Source: Symbioplanes lichenis
GTDB lineage: Bacteria > Actinomycetota > Actinomycetes > Mycobacteriales > Micromonosporaceae
DNA: 64,000 bases
Assembly (NCBI RefSeq): GCF_030709675.1
Contig: NZ_JAUZQD010000002.1
Coordinates: forward strand, 248,001 to 312,000
Reading direction: 5' to 3'
Position numbers and translations under genes: made by a program. The stretch's first letter is position 1, and the number at the start of each line of letters is the position of its first letter. Shown here in pieces: positions 1 through 8,482 of this stretch. The notes beneath the pieces were generated by a model. It worked only from the letters and a program-made list of their open reading frames with translations. It did no database searches and was not told the DNA's origin.

Positions 1-315
1 CGGGGCCGGCGCCTGCCGCTCGGCCTGGGCGACAAGGACCCGGAGATCGCCGCGCTGAGCCTCGAGCCCGGCGACCGGCTGCTGCTCTTCACCGACGGCG
101 TCACCGACTCCCGCGGTCCCGACGGCGACCTCTTCGGCGAGGCCCGGCTGGCCGCCCTGGTCGGCCGGCACACCGCGGCCGGGCTGCCCGCCCCGGAGAC
201 GCTGCGCCGGCTGTGCCACGCCACCCTCGACCACTACGCCGGCCCGCCGGCCGACGACGCCACCATGCTCTACCTCGAATGGTCCCGGGACGCGGCCCGC
301 CAGGTGACCCCGTGA
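1..315 (+). CDS. SpoIIE/PP2C-type serine phosphatase, C-terminal part
   Basis: The reading frame is open from the first base and stops at 315, so only the last 104 codons of a longer gene are present. The visible part has the hallmarks of the PP2C-like SpoIIE/RsbU fold: a GDRLLLFTDGVTD segment, whose Asp normally binds catalytic metal, then a DLFGE segment and near the end PADDATMLYLEW, which holds the last metal-binding Asp pair. In this family such proteins dephosphorylate anti-anti-sigma factors or act as the output module of PAS/GAF sensor phosphatases. The N-terminal sensor lies outside the window, so the signal cannot be named. The stop lies 4 nt before the convergent gene end at 320. 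Confidence 0.85.
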   Translation, partial: RGRRLPLGLGDKDPEIAALSLEPGDRLLLFTDGVTDSRGPDGDLFGEARLAALVGRHTAAGLPAPETLRRLCHATLDHYAGPPADDATMLYLEWSRDAARQVTP

Positions 316-319
316 GCCC

Positions 320-1729
320 TCACGGGCGCCGCACCATCCGCGCCGCCGCGGCGGCGATCGTCGTGGCGAAGAGCAACCCACTGAGGATCAACAGGTACGC
401 GAGCCACGCCGTCCAGCCGCGCGCGTGATAGTTCGACTGCTGGCCGAGGTCGACGACGGGCAGGATGAGATCGGCGGTGTACGCCACGGCGACGAACGGC
501 GGCGCCTTGGCGGCCTCGGCGGCGCGCGGCGGTTCGAGCCCGAAGACCACCGTGCCGAGCAGTACGAGCACGGCCAGCCAGGCCACCGCCCGGGCCGGAC
601 GGTAGCCGTACCCCACGGTCAGGTCCTGCAGCCGCCCCCACAGCCGGCCGGTGAAGGGCAGCTGTTCGCGCTGGTGCCGCTCCCCGGCCAGGAGGACCTC
701 GCGCGCGTCGGCGTCGCGGCCGCTTTTCCGGTACGTGGCGGCGAGCTGGCCGTACGCCTGCGGGCTGTAGCCCTCCGGGGTGCGCCGCAGCCAGCTCAGC
801 CGATCCCCGGCCTCGGACAGCGCGTCGTACGTGAGACCGCCGAGCCGGGTCTCGTCCGGCCACGTGACGGGATCGTCGCGCAGCAGGCCGATCCGCGCGT
901 GCCGCAGGTCGACCGCGCCCGTGGGGGTCCGCGCCGGCAGCAGCGCGAGCTCCCGGGTCTGCAGGTGCCGCAGACCGAGCACCCCGTCGAGGTGGGCCCC
1001 CGCGAAGGAGAGCCAGCTGACGACCTGCGCGTGGTGCAGCGTGACGGCGCCGGTGGCGCTGAACCCGTCGCTCAGCCTCGCGAACGCCCCGACGCGCAGG
1101 TCGGTGGCGTGCAGGGCCCGCCCGCCCGGGTTGCTGAGCTGTGCCCCCTCCAGCCGCAGGGACCCGGCGATCTCGGCGTTCGTGAGGCGGACGAGCCCGT
1201 CGCAGCGGAAGCCGTCGTTCGCGCGGACGTCGCCGTCGACCCGCATCCGGATCCCGTCCAGCATCGGCACTTGAGGGTCGCCGCCGGGCTTGCCGATGTG
1301 GGCGCCGTCGAGGATCAGCTGGTTGCTGATCGACGCGCCGGAGAGCATGACCGGCCCGGTGATCCGCGACCCGGTCAGGCGCAGATGCGCGGCGAAGGTC
1401 GCGTTCGCGGCGCTCAGGCCGGGCAGCTCGCACTCGCGGATGCTGAGCTGCCGGATGCGCGAGCCGTAGAGCTGGACCACGTTGTCGAAGCGGCACTGCA
1501 CCAGCCGGACCGGCGCCTCGACGTCCGCGTAGAGCAGCCGCAGCGTGCCCGTGACCCGGGCGCCGCTCAGCCGCAGGGCCGGCATCTCGCCCTCCGCGCC
1601 CCGGACGCCGCCCAGCAGCAGGAAGCGCAGGAAGGTCGCGCTCACCCGGGGGTCGGGGAGGCGCCGGACGTTGAGGAGGCGGCCGCGCTGGAAGGCTCGC
1701 TGGACGGCGAGCTCGGTGTCGGAGGGCAC
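320..1729 (-). CDS. membrane-anchored pentapeptide-like repeat protein
   Basis: Predicted 469-aa protein. Most of its length is a regular run of short beta-helix-like repeats of the type LRLSGARVTGTLRL and VMLSGASISNQLIL, resembling pentapeptide or right-handed beta-helix proteins. The C-terminus has two hydrophobic segments (AVAWLAVLVLLGTVVFGL and AWLAYLLILSGLLFATTI) separated by about 35 residues, so it is probably membrane anchored. Actinobacterial homologues are often labelled membrane-associated oxidoreductase, but no redox motif is visible here. The open frame extends to 1801, which would overlap the divergent gene at 1788, so the GTG at 1729 (VPSDTELAVQRAF) is preferred. Function unknown. 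Confidence 0.75.
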   Translation of the reverse strand: MPSDTELAVQRAFQRGRLLNVRRLPDPRVSATFLRFLLLGGVRGAEGEMPALRLSGARVTGTLRLLYADVEAPVRLVQCRFDNVVQLYGSRIRQLSIRECELPGLSAANATFAAHLRLTGSRITGPVMLSGASISNQLILDGAHIGKPGGDPQVPMLDGIRMRVDGDVRANDGFRCDGLVRLTNAEIAGSLRLEGAQLSNPGGRALHATDLRVGAFARLSDGFSATGAVTLHHAQVVSWLSFAGAHLDGVLGLRHLQTRELALLPARTPTGAVDLRHARIGLLRDDPVTWPDETRLGGLTYDALSEAGDRLSWLRRTPEGYSPQAYGQLAATYRKSGRDADAREVLLAGERHQREQLPFTGRLWGRLQDLTVGYGYRPARAVAWLAVLVLLGTVVFGLEPPRAAEAAKAPPFVAVAYTADLILPVVDLGQQSNYHARGWTAWLAYLLILSGLLFATTIAAAAARMVRRP

Positions 1730-1775
1730 ACCGCGATTGTGGCGAGGGCAGGCAAGAAGTGTCGGACCCGGCCGG

Positions 1776-1781
1776 TAGGTT
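1776..1781 (+). promoter_or_regulatory. -10 hexamer TAGGTT, leaderless start
   Basis: TAGGTT ends 6 nt before the GTG at 1788. A TANNNT -10 element at this distance places transcription initiation at or next to the start codon, as in actinobacterial leaderless mRNAs. No -35 element was recognised. Confidence 0.4.
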
Positions 1782-1787
1782 CTCGGC

Positions 1788-2432
1788 GTGACCGCGAACA
1801 TCGACGAGTTCTACCGGGACGTCGCCACCCTGGCGCTGGGCGTGGGGGAGAAGCACGGGTTCGTGCTCGGCGGCGGCGTGGCCTGGCTGGTCAACGGCCT
1901 CGTGCGGCGGCCCACCGAGGACATCGACCTGTTCACCGACACGGCCGGTGCCGTGGAGGCCGCGGCGGCGGACGTGACCGGGGCGCTGACCGCCGCCGGC
2001 TACCAGGTGTTCCGCGAGGTCGGCGACGAGATGTTCGCGGGCATGGACGAGGACCTGCGCGAATACCACGTCGCCGACGGCCGCAAGGCGCTGCGCCTCA
2101 CCCTGACCCGCCTCGACCGCCGCCGGGCCCCCGTGGTGATGGACGTCGGCCCGGTCATGCACCTCGACGACCTCGTCGCCTCCAAGGTGTCGGCCCTGGT
2201 CAACCGGCGCGAGGTCCGCGACTACATCGACGTGGCGGCGGCGCTGGAGCGCTACGACCTCGACCGGGTGCTGGAGCTGGCCCGCTCCCTCGACGACAGC
2301 CTGATCGACGAGGACGTCGCCGACGCGGGCCGCTACCTGGATCGGCTCGACGACGCCCGGTTCGCCGTCTACGGGCTGTCCGCGGAGGATGTCGCCCGGC
2401 TGCGCGAGCGCCTGGCCGCCTGGCCGCGCTGA
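1788..2432 (+). CDS. AbiEii-like nucleotidyltransferase fold protein
   Basis: 214-aa protein with a nucleotidyltransferase-type N-terminus: FVLGGGVAWLVNGLVRRPTEDIDLF around residues 25-50 has the glycine-rich turn followed by the D-x-D metal pair (EDIDLF). This pattern is typical of AbiEii/DUF1814-type proteins, which act as toxins in some type IV toxin-antitoxin pairs and have unknown roles elsewhere. The middle contains HLDDLVASKVSALVNRREVRDYID, also characteristic of this group. No AbiEi-like antitoxin gene is adjacent; the neighbours are a membrane repeat protein and a globin, so a toxin role is not supported by context. The GTG start is chosen because of the -10 element just upstream and because it avoids overlap. 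Confidence 0.75.
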   Translation: MTANIDEFYRDVATLALGVGEKHGFVLGGGVAWLVNGLVRRPTEDIDLFTDTAGAVEAAAADVTGALTAAGYQVFREVGDEMFAGMDEDLREYHVADGRKALRLTLTRLDRRRAPVVMDVGPVMHLDDLVASKVSALVNRREVRDYIDVAAALERYDLDRVLELARSLDDSLIDEDVADAGRYLDRLDDARFAVYGLSAEDVARLRERLAAWPR

Positions 2433-2526
2433 CCACGCGTGCCTGGCGGCGCTGGCCGCGCCCGCGCTGCCCGCTCAATCCGCGCGCCGGGTTCCGTCGC
2501 GGCTGCTCCCGGGGCATGCTTCGGGC

Positions 2527-2970
2527 ATGGAGACCCTGTACGACGCGGCGGGCGGCGGGGCGGGGCTGGTGCGGCTGGCCGAGGCGTGGCACCACCGGAT
2601 GCTGGCTGACGAGGTCGCCGCCCACCCGTTCCAGCGCGAGATCCACCCGGAGCACACCGAGCGCCTGGCCGCCTACTGGGGCGAGGCCCTGGGCGGGCCG
2701 CCCGTCTACAGCGAGCGGTTCGGCGGCGAGACCCGCGTGGTGCGCATCCACAGCGGCAACGGGGAGCACGACGACATGAACCGGCGCGCGATCGCCTGCT
2801 TCGACCAGGCCCTCGACGACGCCGGGGTGCCGGCCCACGTCCGGGCCCCGCTGCACGACTACTTCGCCTGGGCGACCACCACGACCATGTACCGCTACCG
2901 CGACTCGGCCCGCGACGTCCCCGCCGGTCTCACGATCCCGCACTGGACGTGGGACGGCCTCGCGGGCTGA
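2527..2970 (+). CDS. group II truncated hemoglobin
   Basis: 147-aa protein of the size of 2-on-2 globins (GlbO type), heme proteins that bind O2 or detoxify reactive nitrogen and oxygen species in the cytoplasm. Supporting segments are HPFQREIHPEHTERLAAYWGE, the GGPPVYSERFGGE stretch typical of group II, and RIHSG at residue 75, where the proximal heme histidine is expected. The tryptophan usually found shortly after the proximal histidine in this group (position G8) is not seen: the segment reads EHDDMNRRA, so ligand affinity may differ. The open frame begins at 2389 inside the previous gene; ATG 2527 gives the family N-terminus. It stands alone between the nucleotidyltransferase and the hydrolase. 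Confidence 0.85.
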   Translation: METLYDAAGGGAGLVRLAEAWHHRMLADEVAAHPFQREIHPEHTERLAAYWGEALGGPPVYSERFGGETRVVRIHSGNGEHDDMNRRAIACFDQALDDAGVPAHVRAPLHDYFAWATTTTMYRYRDSARDVPAGLTIPHWTWDGLAG

Positions 2971-2992
2971 GATCGGCTACCGTGCCCCTCTC

Positions 2993-3091
2993 GTGAGCGG
3001 CCACGACCGGCGGCTCGGGCGGCCGGCGCGGACGCCCGGCATGGTGCTCGGCGTGTTCGGCGACAACGGCGGAGAGGTGGAGGCGGCGTGA
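2993..3091 (+). CDS. possible 32-aa leader peptide upstream of hydrolase
   Basis: A GTG-started frame of 32 codons fills most of the gap between the globin and hydrolase genes. Its stop codon overlaps the GTG start of the hydrolase (GTGA), and a TACCGT hexamer lies 9 nt before its start, as expected for a leaderless transcript. The peptide has no recognised motif. It could be a translated leader coupling translation to the hydrolase, or chance; the hydrolase has its own good ribosome binding site (GGAGG), which weakens the need for coupling. Confidence 0.25.
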   Translation: MSGHDRRLGRPARTPGMVLGVFGDNGGEVEAA

Positions 3092-3882
3092 CGGGTCTCG
3101 AGCGGGGGACGATCGAGCGCGACGGGGTGAGATTGTCGTTCCTGATCGGTGGGGAGGGGCCGCCGGTCGTGCTGTTGCACGGGCTGGCCGGCAGTGCGGA
3201 GGAGTTCGCGCCCACGGCCCGGGCGCTGCTGCCGGACCACCGCGTCGTGGCCCTGGACCAGCGCGGGCATGGGCACAGCACCCGGCGTCCGGCGGATCTT
3301 TCCCGCCGGGCGTACGCGGACGACGTGGCCGCCGTGATCGAGCACGCCGGCGGCCCGGTGACGCTGGTCGGGCAGTCGATGGGCGGGCACACGGCGCTGC
3401 TGGTCGCGGCGTGGCACCCGGAGCTGGTAGAGCGGCTGATCCTGGTCGAGGCGGGGGTCGGGGGTACGGACGATCCGGATGCCGGGCGGCGCATCGAGGA
3501 CTTCTTCGCCGGATGGCCGGTGCCCTTCGTGAGCCGGGAGGCAGCCGCCGAGCACCTGGGCGGGACCCCGATCGCGCACGCGTGGGCCGCGGACCTCGAT
3601 GGAGACCTGCGGCCCCGGTTCGACGCCGACGTCATGGGCGCTGCGATCGCGCCGGTGCTCGCGGCGGCCCGCTGGGACGAGTGGGCGGCGATCACGGCGG
3701 CCACTCTGCTCGTACGCGGGGAAAGAGGAATCATCCCGCAGGCGGAGGTGGACCGCATGCTGGAGCTGCAGCCGGCTGCCCGGCTCGTCGAAGTCGCCGG
3801 CGCGGAACACGACGTGCACCTGGACCAGCCGGAAGCCTGGTACGAGATCCTGCGGACGGCGGCAACCGAGCGGCAACCGTAG
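3088..3882 (+). CDS. alpha/beta-fold hydrolase
   Basis: 264-aa cytoplasmic alpha/beta hydrolase. It shows the oxyanion strand VVLLHGLAGS (about residues 27-36), the nucleophile elbow VGQSMGG with Ser97, the DQRGHGHST loop, and a C-terminal AEHDVHLDQP with the catalytic His near 241. The acid residue is expected in the LVRGERGIIP loop, where an Asp is more usual, so its identity is uncertain. Substrate cannot be assigned; related proteins include esterases, haloperoxidase-like enzymes and meta-cleavage hydrolases. GGAGG lies 5 nt before the GTG start. A short membrane peptide gene and a strong hairpin follow. Confidence 0.8.
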   Translation: MTGLERGTIERDGVRLSFLIGGEGPPVVLLHGLAGSAEEFAPTARALLPDHRVVALDQRGHGHSTRRPADLSRRAYADDVAAVIEHAGGPVTLVGQSMGGHTALLVAAWHPELVERLILVEAGVGGTDDPDAGRRIEDFFAGWPVPFVSREAAAEHLGGTPIAHAWAADLDGDLRPRFDADVMGAAIAPVLAAARWDEWAAITAATLLVRGERGIIPQAEVDRMLELQPAARLVEVAGAEHDVHLDQPEAWYEILRTAATERQP

Positions 3883-3954
3883 GCGTCCCGTTCGGCAACC
3901 CACCGGGCGGATCTTGGTCTTCGCGAGGCCAGACACACCGGAAAGGCTCCCGAC

Positions 3955-4053
3955 ATGACCCTCAGGATCGGCTCCACCATCGCCGTGTTCGCCGCCGTGA
4001 TCGGCCTCGCCGGTAGCGTCGTGGCTCCCATCTACGCCGCTTTCACAGGTTAG
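3955..4053 (+). CDS. small hydrophobic peptide, 32 aa
   Basis: ATG-started frame encoding a 32-residue peptide that is almost wholly one hydrophobic helix (STIAVFAAVIGLAGSVVAPI) with a single charged N-terminal Arg. It would insert as a single-pass membrane peptide or act as an uncleaved signal. GGAAAGG lies about 9 nt upstream and a perfect hairpin follows 16 nt after the stop, which together support a real small gene. It is not recognised as a known family. It lies 72 nt after the hydrolase gene on the same strand. Confidence 0.45.
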   Translation: MTLRIGSTIAVFAAVIGLAGSVVAPIYAAFTG

Positions 4054-4069
4054 GCAAGGTCCCTTCCGG

Positions 4070-4095
4070 GCCCGGCAGCGCTCCCGCTGCCGGGC
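4070..4095 (+). terminator. hairpin terminator, 10-bp perfect stem
   Basis: GCCCGGCAGC pairs perfectly with GCTGCCGGGC across a 6-nt loop, 16 nt after the small peptide gene and before the helicase gene. There is no T-run, as is common for actinobacterial terminators. Confidence 0.6.
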
Positions 4096-4128
4096 TCGGT
4101 GCCGTGAACGCCATAAGATGGTCAGATC

Positions 4129-6615
4129 ATGAATCTCACCGACCGCCTCCCCGGCACCGCGGACCCCGACGCCGTCTTCGACGCCTTCCAGACCTGGGTC
4201 GGTGAGCAGGGCCTGACGCTCTATCCCCACCAGGAGGAGGCCCTCATCGAGGTCGCCACCGGGGCGAACGTCATCCTCACCACCCCCACCGGCTCGGGCA
4301 AGAGCCTCGTCGCGACCGGCGCGCACTTCGCGGCGCTGGCCGACAAGCGGACGACGTTCTACACCGCGCCGATCAAGGCGCTCGTGTCGGAGAAGTTCTT
4401 CGCCCTCTGCGCGATCTTCGGGGCGCACAACGTGGGCATGCTCACCGGTGACGCGAACGTCAACTCGGACGCGCCGATCATCTGCTGCACCGCGGAGATC
4501 CTGGCCAACCTGGCGCTGCGCGAGGGCAAGGACGCCGACGTCGGCCAGGTCGTGATGGACGAGTTCCACTTCTACAGCGAGCCCGACCGCGGCTGGGCGT
4601 GGCAGGTGCCCCTGATCGAGCTGCCGCAGGCGCAGTTCATCCTCATGTCCGCGACGCTCGGCGACACGTCGCGCTTCGTCGAGGACCTCACGCGGCGCAC
4701 CGGGCGCACGACCGCGGTGGTCGACAACGCCGAGCGGCCGGTCCCGCTCCTTTTCTCGTACGCGATGACGCCGCTCCACGAGACGATCGAGGAGCTGCTC
4801 ACGACCCACATGGCGCCGGTCTACATCGTGCACTTCACGCAGGCCGCCGCCCTCGAGCGCGCGCAGGCGCTGATGAGCATCAACATGGCGACCCGCGCGG
4901 AGAAGGACGCGATCGCCGCGGCGCTGGGCAACTTCCGGTTCAGCGCGGGCTTCGGGCGTACGCTGTCGCGCCTGATCCGGCACGGCATCGGCGTGCACCA
5001 CGCCGGCATGTTGCCGAAGTACCGGCGGCTCGTCGAGACGCTGGCCCAGGCCGGCCTCCTCAAGGTCATCTGTGGCACGGACACGCTCGGTGTCGGCATC
5101 AACGTGCCCATCCGGACCGTGCTGTTCACGAGCCTGTCGAAGTACGACGGGGTGCGCACCCGGCTGCTCAAGGCCCGCGAGTTCCACCAGATCGCCGGGC
5201 GCGCGGGCCGGGCGGGCTTCGACACGCTGGGCACGGTCATCGTCCAGGCGCCCGAGCACGTGATCGACAACGAGCGCGCCCTGGCCAAGGCCGGCGACGA
5301 CCCGAAGAAGCGCCGGAAAGTCGTCCGCAAGAAGCCGCCGGAGGGCACGGTCGGCTACGGGCAGCCCACCTTCGACCGGCTCGTCGAGGCCGCGCCCGAG
5401 CCGCTGACCTCGTCGTTCCAGGTGTCGCACGCGATGCTGCTCAACGTCATCGCGCGCGGCGGGAACCCGTTCGAGTCGATGCGGCACCTGCTCACCGACA
5501 ACCATGAGGAGCCGGCCGCCCAGCGCCGCCACATCCGCCGCGCCATCGGGATCGCCCGGGCCCTGCTCGCCGGCGGCGTGATCGAGAAGGTCGACGGCAC
5601 GTACCGGCTGGTCGAGGATCTGCAGCTCGACTTCGCCCTCAACCAGGCCCTGTCGCCGTTCGCCCTGGCCAGCCTGGAGCTGCTGGACAAGGAGTCGCCC
5701 GACTACCCGCTCGACGTCGTGTCGGTGATCGAGAGCACCCTCGAGGACCCGCGGCAGGTGCTCAGCGCCCAGCAGTTCAAGGCCAAGGGCGAGGCGGTCA
5801 ACGCCATGAAGGCCGAGGGCATCGAGTACGACCAGCGCATGGAGCTGCTCGAAGAGGTCACCTACCCCAAGCCGCTGGCCGAGCTGCTCGACGCCGCGTA
5901 CGAGACCTACCGCCGCGGCCACCCCTGGGTCGCCGACTACGAGCTCAAGCCCAAGGCCGTCGTCCGCGACATGTACGAGCGCGCGATGACCTTCACCGAG
6001 TACGTCTCGTTCTACGGGCTGTCGCGCTCCGAGGGTCTCGTGCTGCGTTACCTCGCGGACGCGTACCGGGCGCTGCGCCAGACCGTTCCCGAGGACGCGC
6101 GCACCGAGGAGCTCACCGACCTCCTCGAGTGGCTCGGCGAGCTGGTCCGCCAGGTCGACTCCAGCCTGCTCGACGAGTGGGAGCGCCTGCGCAACCCCGG
6201 TGCGACCCCCGAGGAGGTACGCCCCCTCGACGACAAGCCGCCGGCGGTCACCCGCAACGTGCGCGCCTTCCGGGTGCTCGTGCGCAACGCCATGTTCCGC
6301 CGCGTCGAGCTCTTCGCCCTGCGCCGCCCGGACCAGCTCGCCGAGCTCGACGCCGAGTCGGGCTGGACCGCCGAGCGCTGGTCGGACGCGATGGAGGAGT
6401 ACTACGCCGAGTACCCGGTCGTGGGCACCGGCCCGGCGGCGCGCGGCCCGGCGTTCCTGCACCTCGACCAGGGCGCCGGCGTGTGGAAGGTCCGGCAGGT
6501 CTTCGAGGACCCGGAGGGCGACCACGACTGGGGCATCGAGGCCGAGGTCGACCTGGCGGCCAGCGACGAGCTGGGCGCGGCGTCGATCCGCATCACGGCG
6601 GTGGGCCCGCACTGA
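4129..6615 (+). CDS. SKI2-like DEAD/DEAH helicase with DUF3516-type C-terminus
   Basis: 828-aa superfamily 2 helicase. The motor motifs appear in order: TTPTGSGKS (Walker A, Lys58), VVMDEFHFY (a DEVH-type Walker B), LMSATLGD (motif III), then in the second RecA lobe CGTDTLGVGINVPIRTV and QIAGRAGRAG (motif VI). The C-terminal 400 residues are helical and match the layout of the actinobacterial DUF3516 helicases, which are presumed to act in RNA metabolism; the substrate is unproven. The gene has its own promoter region, with TAAGAT ending 9 nt before the ATG, and follows a terminator hairpin, so it is probably monocistronic. Confidence 0.92.
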   Translation: MNLTDRLPGTADPDAVFDAFQTWVGEQGLTLYPHQEEALIEVATGANVILTTPTGSGKSLVATGAHFAALADKRTTFYTAPIKALVSEKFFALCAIFGAHNVGMLTGDANVNSDAPIICCTAEILANLALREGKDADVGQVVMDEFHFYSEPDRGWAWQVPLIELPQAQFILMSATLGDTSRFVEDLTRRTGRTTAVVDNAERPVPLLFSYAMTPLHETIEELLTTHMAPVYIVHFTQAAALERAQALMSINMATRAEKDAIAAALGNFRFSAGFGRTLSRLIRHGIGVHHAGMLPKYRRLVETLAQAGLLKVICGTDTLGVGINVPIRTVLFTSLSKYDGVRTRLLKAREFHQIAGRAGRAGFDTLGTVIVQAPEHVIDNERALAKAGDDPKKRRKVVRKKPPEGTVGYGQPTFDRLVEAAPEPLTSSFQVSHAMLLNVIARGGNPFESMRHLLTDNHEEPAAQRRHIRRAIGIARALLAGGVIEKVDGTYRLVEDLQLDFALNQALSPFALASLELLDKESPDYPLDVVSVIESTLEDPRQVLSAQQFKAKGEAVNAMKAEGIEYDQRMELLEEVTYPKPLAELLDAAYETYRRGHPWVADYELKPKAVVRDMYERAMTFTEYVSFYGLSRSEGLVLRYLADAYRALRQTVPEDARTEELTDLLEWLGELVRQVDSSLLDEWERLRNPGATPEEVRPLDDKPPAVTRNVRAFRVLVRNAMFRRVELFALRRPDQLAELDAESGWTAERWSDAMEEYYAEYPVVGTGPAARGPAFLHLDQGAGVWKVRQVFEDPEGDHDWGIEAEVDLAASDELGAASIRITAVGPH

Positions 6616-6685
6616 TCCGGACGGCTCGGCCCGGGCCGCTCTCACATCGCCGGTCGTGCCCCCCGCGCGGGCTAGCGTCCGGCCC

Positions 6686-7579
6686 ATGAGAGCTGTGCAG
6701 TTCGAGTCCTACGGCCCGCCGGGTGTGGTCCACGTCGCCGACATTCCTGAGCCGCACGCGGGCCCGGACACGATCCGCATCGCCGTCCGCGCGTCGGGCC
6801 TGTCGGCGGGCGACGCGCGGATCCGCTCGGGCGCGTTGCGGGAGGTCGTGCCGATCGCGTTCCCGTACCGGACCGGCTTCGACGCCGCCGGCGTGGTCGA
6901 CGAGATCGGCGCCGGCGTGACGGGGGTGCGGGTGGGCGACCCCGTCTACGGCTGGACCACGTCGGCCGGCCGCACCGCCAACGCCGACTTCGCGGTGCTG
7001 ACAGTCTGGGCCCCGAAGCCGCCCGCGTGGAGCTGGGCCAACGCCGGCGGCGCCGCGGGCGCGATCGAGACGGCCGTCCGCGTGCTCGACCGGCTCGCAG
7101 TAGCCCCCGGCCGGACGGTCCTGATCCAGGGGGCGGCCGGGGGAGTGGGCACGGTCACCGTCCAGCTCGCGCTGGCCCGCTCCGCGCACGTCATCGGTAC
7201 GGCCTCCGCCCCCAACCACGACCGCCTGCGCACCCTCGGAGCCGTCCCCGTGACTCATGGCCCGGGCCTGCCCGACCGCGTCCGCGCGTTGTCCCCGGCC
7301 GGCGTGGACGCGGTGATCGACTGCGCCGGCGGCGCCCTGCCCGACCTCATCGCCATCGCCGGCGACCCGTCCCGCGTCGTGACCATCGCCGACCTCACCG
7401 CCGCCGACCACGGCGTCCACCTGTCCCGCGGCCCCCTCGCCGAGCACGCCCTCAGCGACCCCGCCGTGCCCGGCCTGGACCTGCATGTGGCAGCGGAATT
7501 CCCCCTCGGCCGAGCCTCAGCCGCCCACGCCCTGAGCGACACCCGCCACGCCCGCGGCAAGATCGTCCTCGTGCACTGA
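6686..7579 (+). CDS. zinc-independent MDR-type NADPH quinone oxidoreductase
   Basis: 297-aa medium-chain dehydrogenase/reductase. The N-terminus MRAVQFESYGPPGVVHVADIPEPHAGP and the PYRTGFDAAGVVDEIGAGV segment are the GroES-like catalytic domain of the QOR subfamily; the Rossmann motif IQGAAGGVGTVTVQLAL follows near residue 145. No structural-zinc cysteine cluster is present, as expected for quinone or enone reductases. Substrate is unknown. ATG 6686 is chosen because TAGCGT ends 7 nt upstream, indicating a probable leaderless start, and because the longer frame begins inside the helicase gene. The 3' end overlaps the convergent gene at 7517. Confidence 0.88.
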   Translation: MRAVQFESYGPPGVVHVADIPEPHAGPDTIRIAVRASGLSAGDARIRSGALREVVPIAFPYRTGFDAAGVVDEIGAGVTGVRVGDPVYGWTTSAGRTANADFAVLTVWAPKPPAWSWANAGGAAGAIETAVRVLDRLAVAPGRTVLIQGAAGGVGTVTVQLALARSAHVIGTASAPNHDRLRTLGAVPVTHGPGLPDRVRALSPAGVDAVIDCAGGALPDLIAIAGDPSRVVTIADLTAADHGVHLSRGPLAEHALSDPAVPGLDLHVAAEFPLGRASAAHALSDTRHARGKIVLVH

Positions 7580-7903
7580 CCCCCGGTGCTCCTCGATCAG
7601 GGCGAGCATCCAGCCCCGGCACCGGGTCAGCATGCCGGCGGCGTCGGCGAAGGCGGCCGGCCCGGGATCGCCCCCGTCCACCACCAGCCGGCGCAGATAG
7701 GACCGGGCGATCGTCAGCTGCGTGGCGGCCGCCTCGACCGCGTTGACCAGGTCGCCGGGTCCGCCGCGCACGGCCGCGCGGGCCCCGGCGAGCGGATCGC
7801 CGCCGCCCGGCCCGCCGACCCAGTCGAGCAGCTCCTCGACCTCCGCCGCCGCCACGCTCATCCGGCCCACCGCCGTCAATGTCTCCGCGCTCAGAGCAGT
7901 CAT
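7517..7903 (-). CDS. hypothetical helical protein
   Basis: 128-aa protein not recognised as any family. It is alanine-rich and predicted helical (SVAAAEVEELLDWVGG, VEAAATQLTIARSYLRRLV, AGMLTRCRGWMLALIEEHRG). No signal peptide or membrane segment is seen. The ATG at 7903 is preferred over the ATG at 7924. The last 21 codons overlap the 3' end of the convergent oxidoreductase gene. It lies 18 nt downstream of the small ATPase gene on the same strand and may be cotranscribed with it. Confidence 0.55.
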   Translation of the reverse strand: MTALSAETLTAVGRMSVAAAEVEELLDWVGGPGGGDPLAGARAAVRGGPGDLVNAVEAAATQLTIARSYLRRLVVDGGDPGPAAFADAAGMLTRCRGWMLALIEEHRGSVHEDDLAAGVAGVAQGVGG

Positions 7904-7920
7904 GCGGCCACCCTCGCACC

Positions 7921-8436
7921 TCACCAGCCCGCGGCGGCCGCGACACGGCGGGCGACTTCGGGCGGGGGTGCGTCGCCGGCTTCGACGGTCGTGTCCTCGA
8001 CGGCGGCGTGGGTGAGGATGGTGTCGAGGTCGCCGGAGCGGGCCAGGTGCCAGCGGAGGGCGTCGGGGTCGTGGTGGTGGCGGGCGGTGAGCCGGTCGCG
8101 CACGACGGCGAGGCCGACGATCAGGCGGCAGACCCGCAGGGGTACGCCCACCGCCCGCGCGTAGTCCGCCCGCTCCTCGTGGCTCTCGACGACGCCGGCC
8201 AGCACGAGACGGCGGGCGCCCGTGGCGGCGTAGTTGCGGGTAACGGCGGCCACGTTGGCGAGGGCCAGGTCGTGCCGGAACGGGTCGCCGGGCGGGCTGG
8301 GCCAGGAGTGGCGGAGGCGGTCGATGTCGATGACCGCGTGCGGGACGGCGCGGCCGGCGAGCAGGTCGCCGAGGGCGTCCGCGACGGTTGTCTTGCCGGC
8401 GCCGACCGTACCGGTGATCAGGAGGGCTTGATCCAC
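7921..8436 (-). CDS. P-loop ATPase/kinase-like protein
   Basis: 171-aa protein with a Walker A loop ITGTVGAGKTTVADAL at residues 7-22 and a likely switch segment AVIDIDRLRHSWPSP, where the Asp pair follows the second strand. This is the architecture of small AAA/AAA_33-type or nucleoside-kinase-like P-loop proteins that phosphorylate small substrates. The lid region carries VVRDRLTARHHHDPDALRWH. The substrate cannot be inferred. A terminator of the upstream metalloprotease separates it from that gene, so it probably has its own promoter. Confidence 0.75.
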   Translation of the reverse strand: MDQALLITGTVGAGKTTVADALGDLLAGRAVPHAVIDIDRLRHSWPSPPGDPFRHDLALANVAAVTRNYAATGARRLVLAGVVESHEERADYARAVGVPLRVCRLIVGLAVVRDRLTARHHHDPDALRWHLARSGDLDTILTHAAVEDTTVEAGDAPPPEVARRVAAAAGW

Positions 8437-8447
8437 GACAGCAGGGT

Positions 8448-8472
8448 AGGCCCCGCCACCACGGCGGGGCCT
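8448..8472 (-). terminator. hairpin terminator of the M4 protease gene
   Basis: AGGCCCCGCC pairs with GGCGGGGCCT over a 5-nt loop, a perfect 10-bp stem beginning 11 nt after the stop of the protease gene on the minus strand. Confidence 0.65.
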
Positions 8473-8482
8473 GCCGATTTCG

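Noticed and set aside
270..2162. 630-aa minus-strand open frame
   Set aside because: It runs antisense to the nucleotidyltransferase gene and out of frame through the pentapeptide-like gene, and translates to Arg/Pro/Ala-rich sequence with no motif.
2977..6687. 1236-aa minus-strand open frame
   Set aside because: It covers the hydrolase and helicase genes in antisense; low-complexity composition and no known motif.
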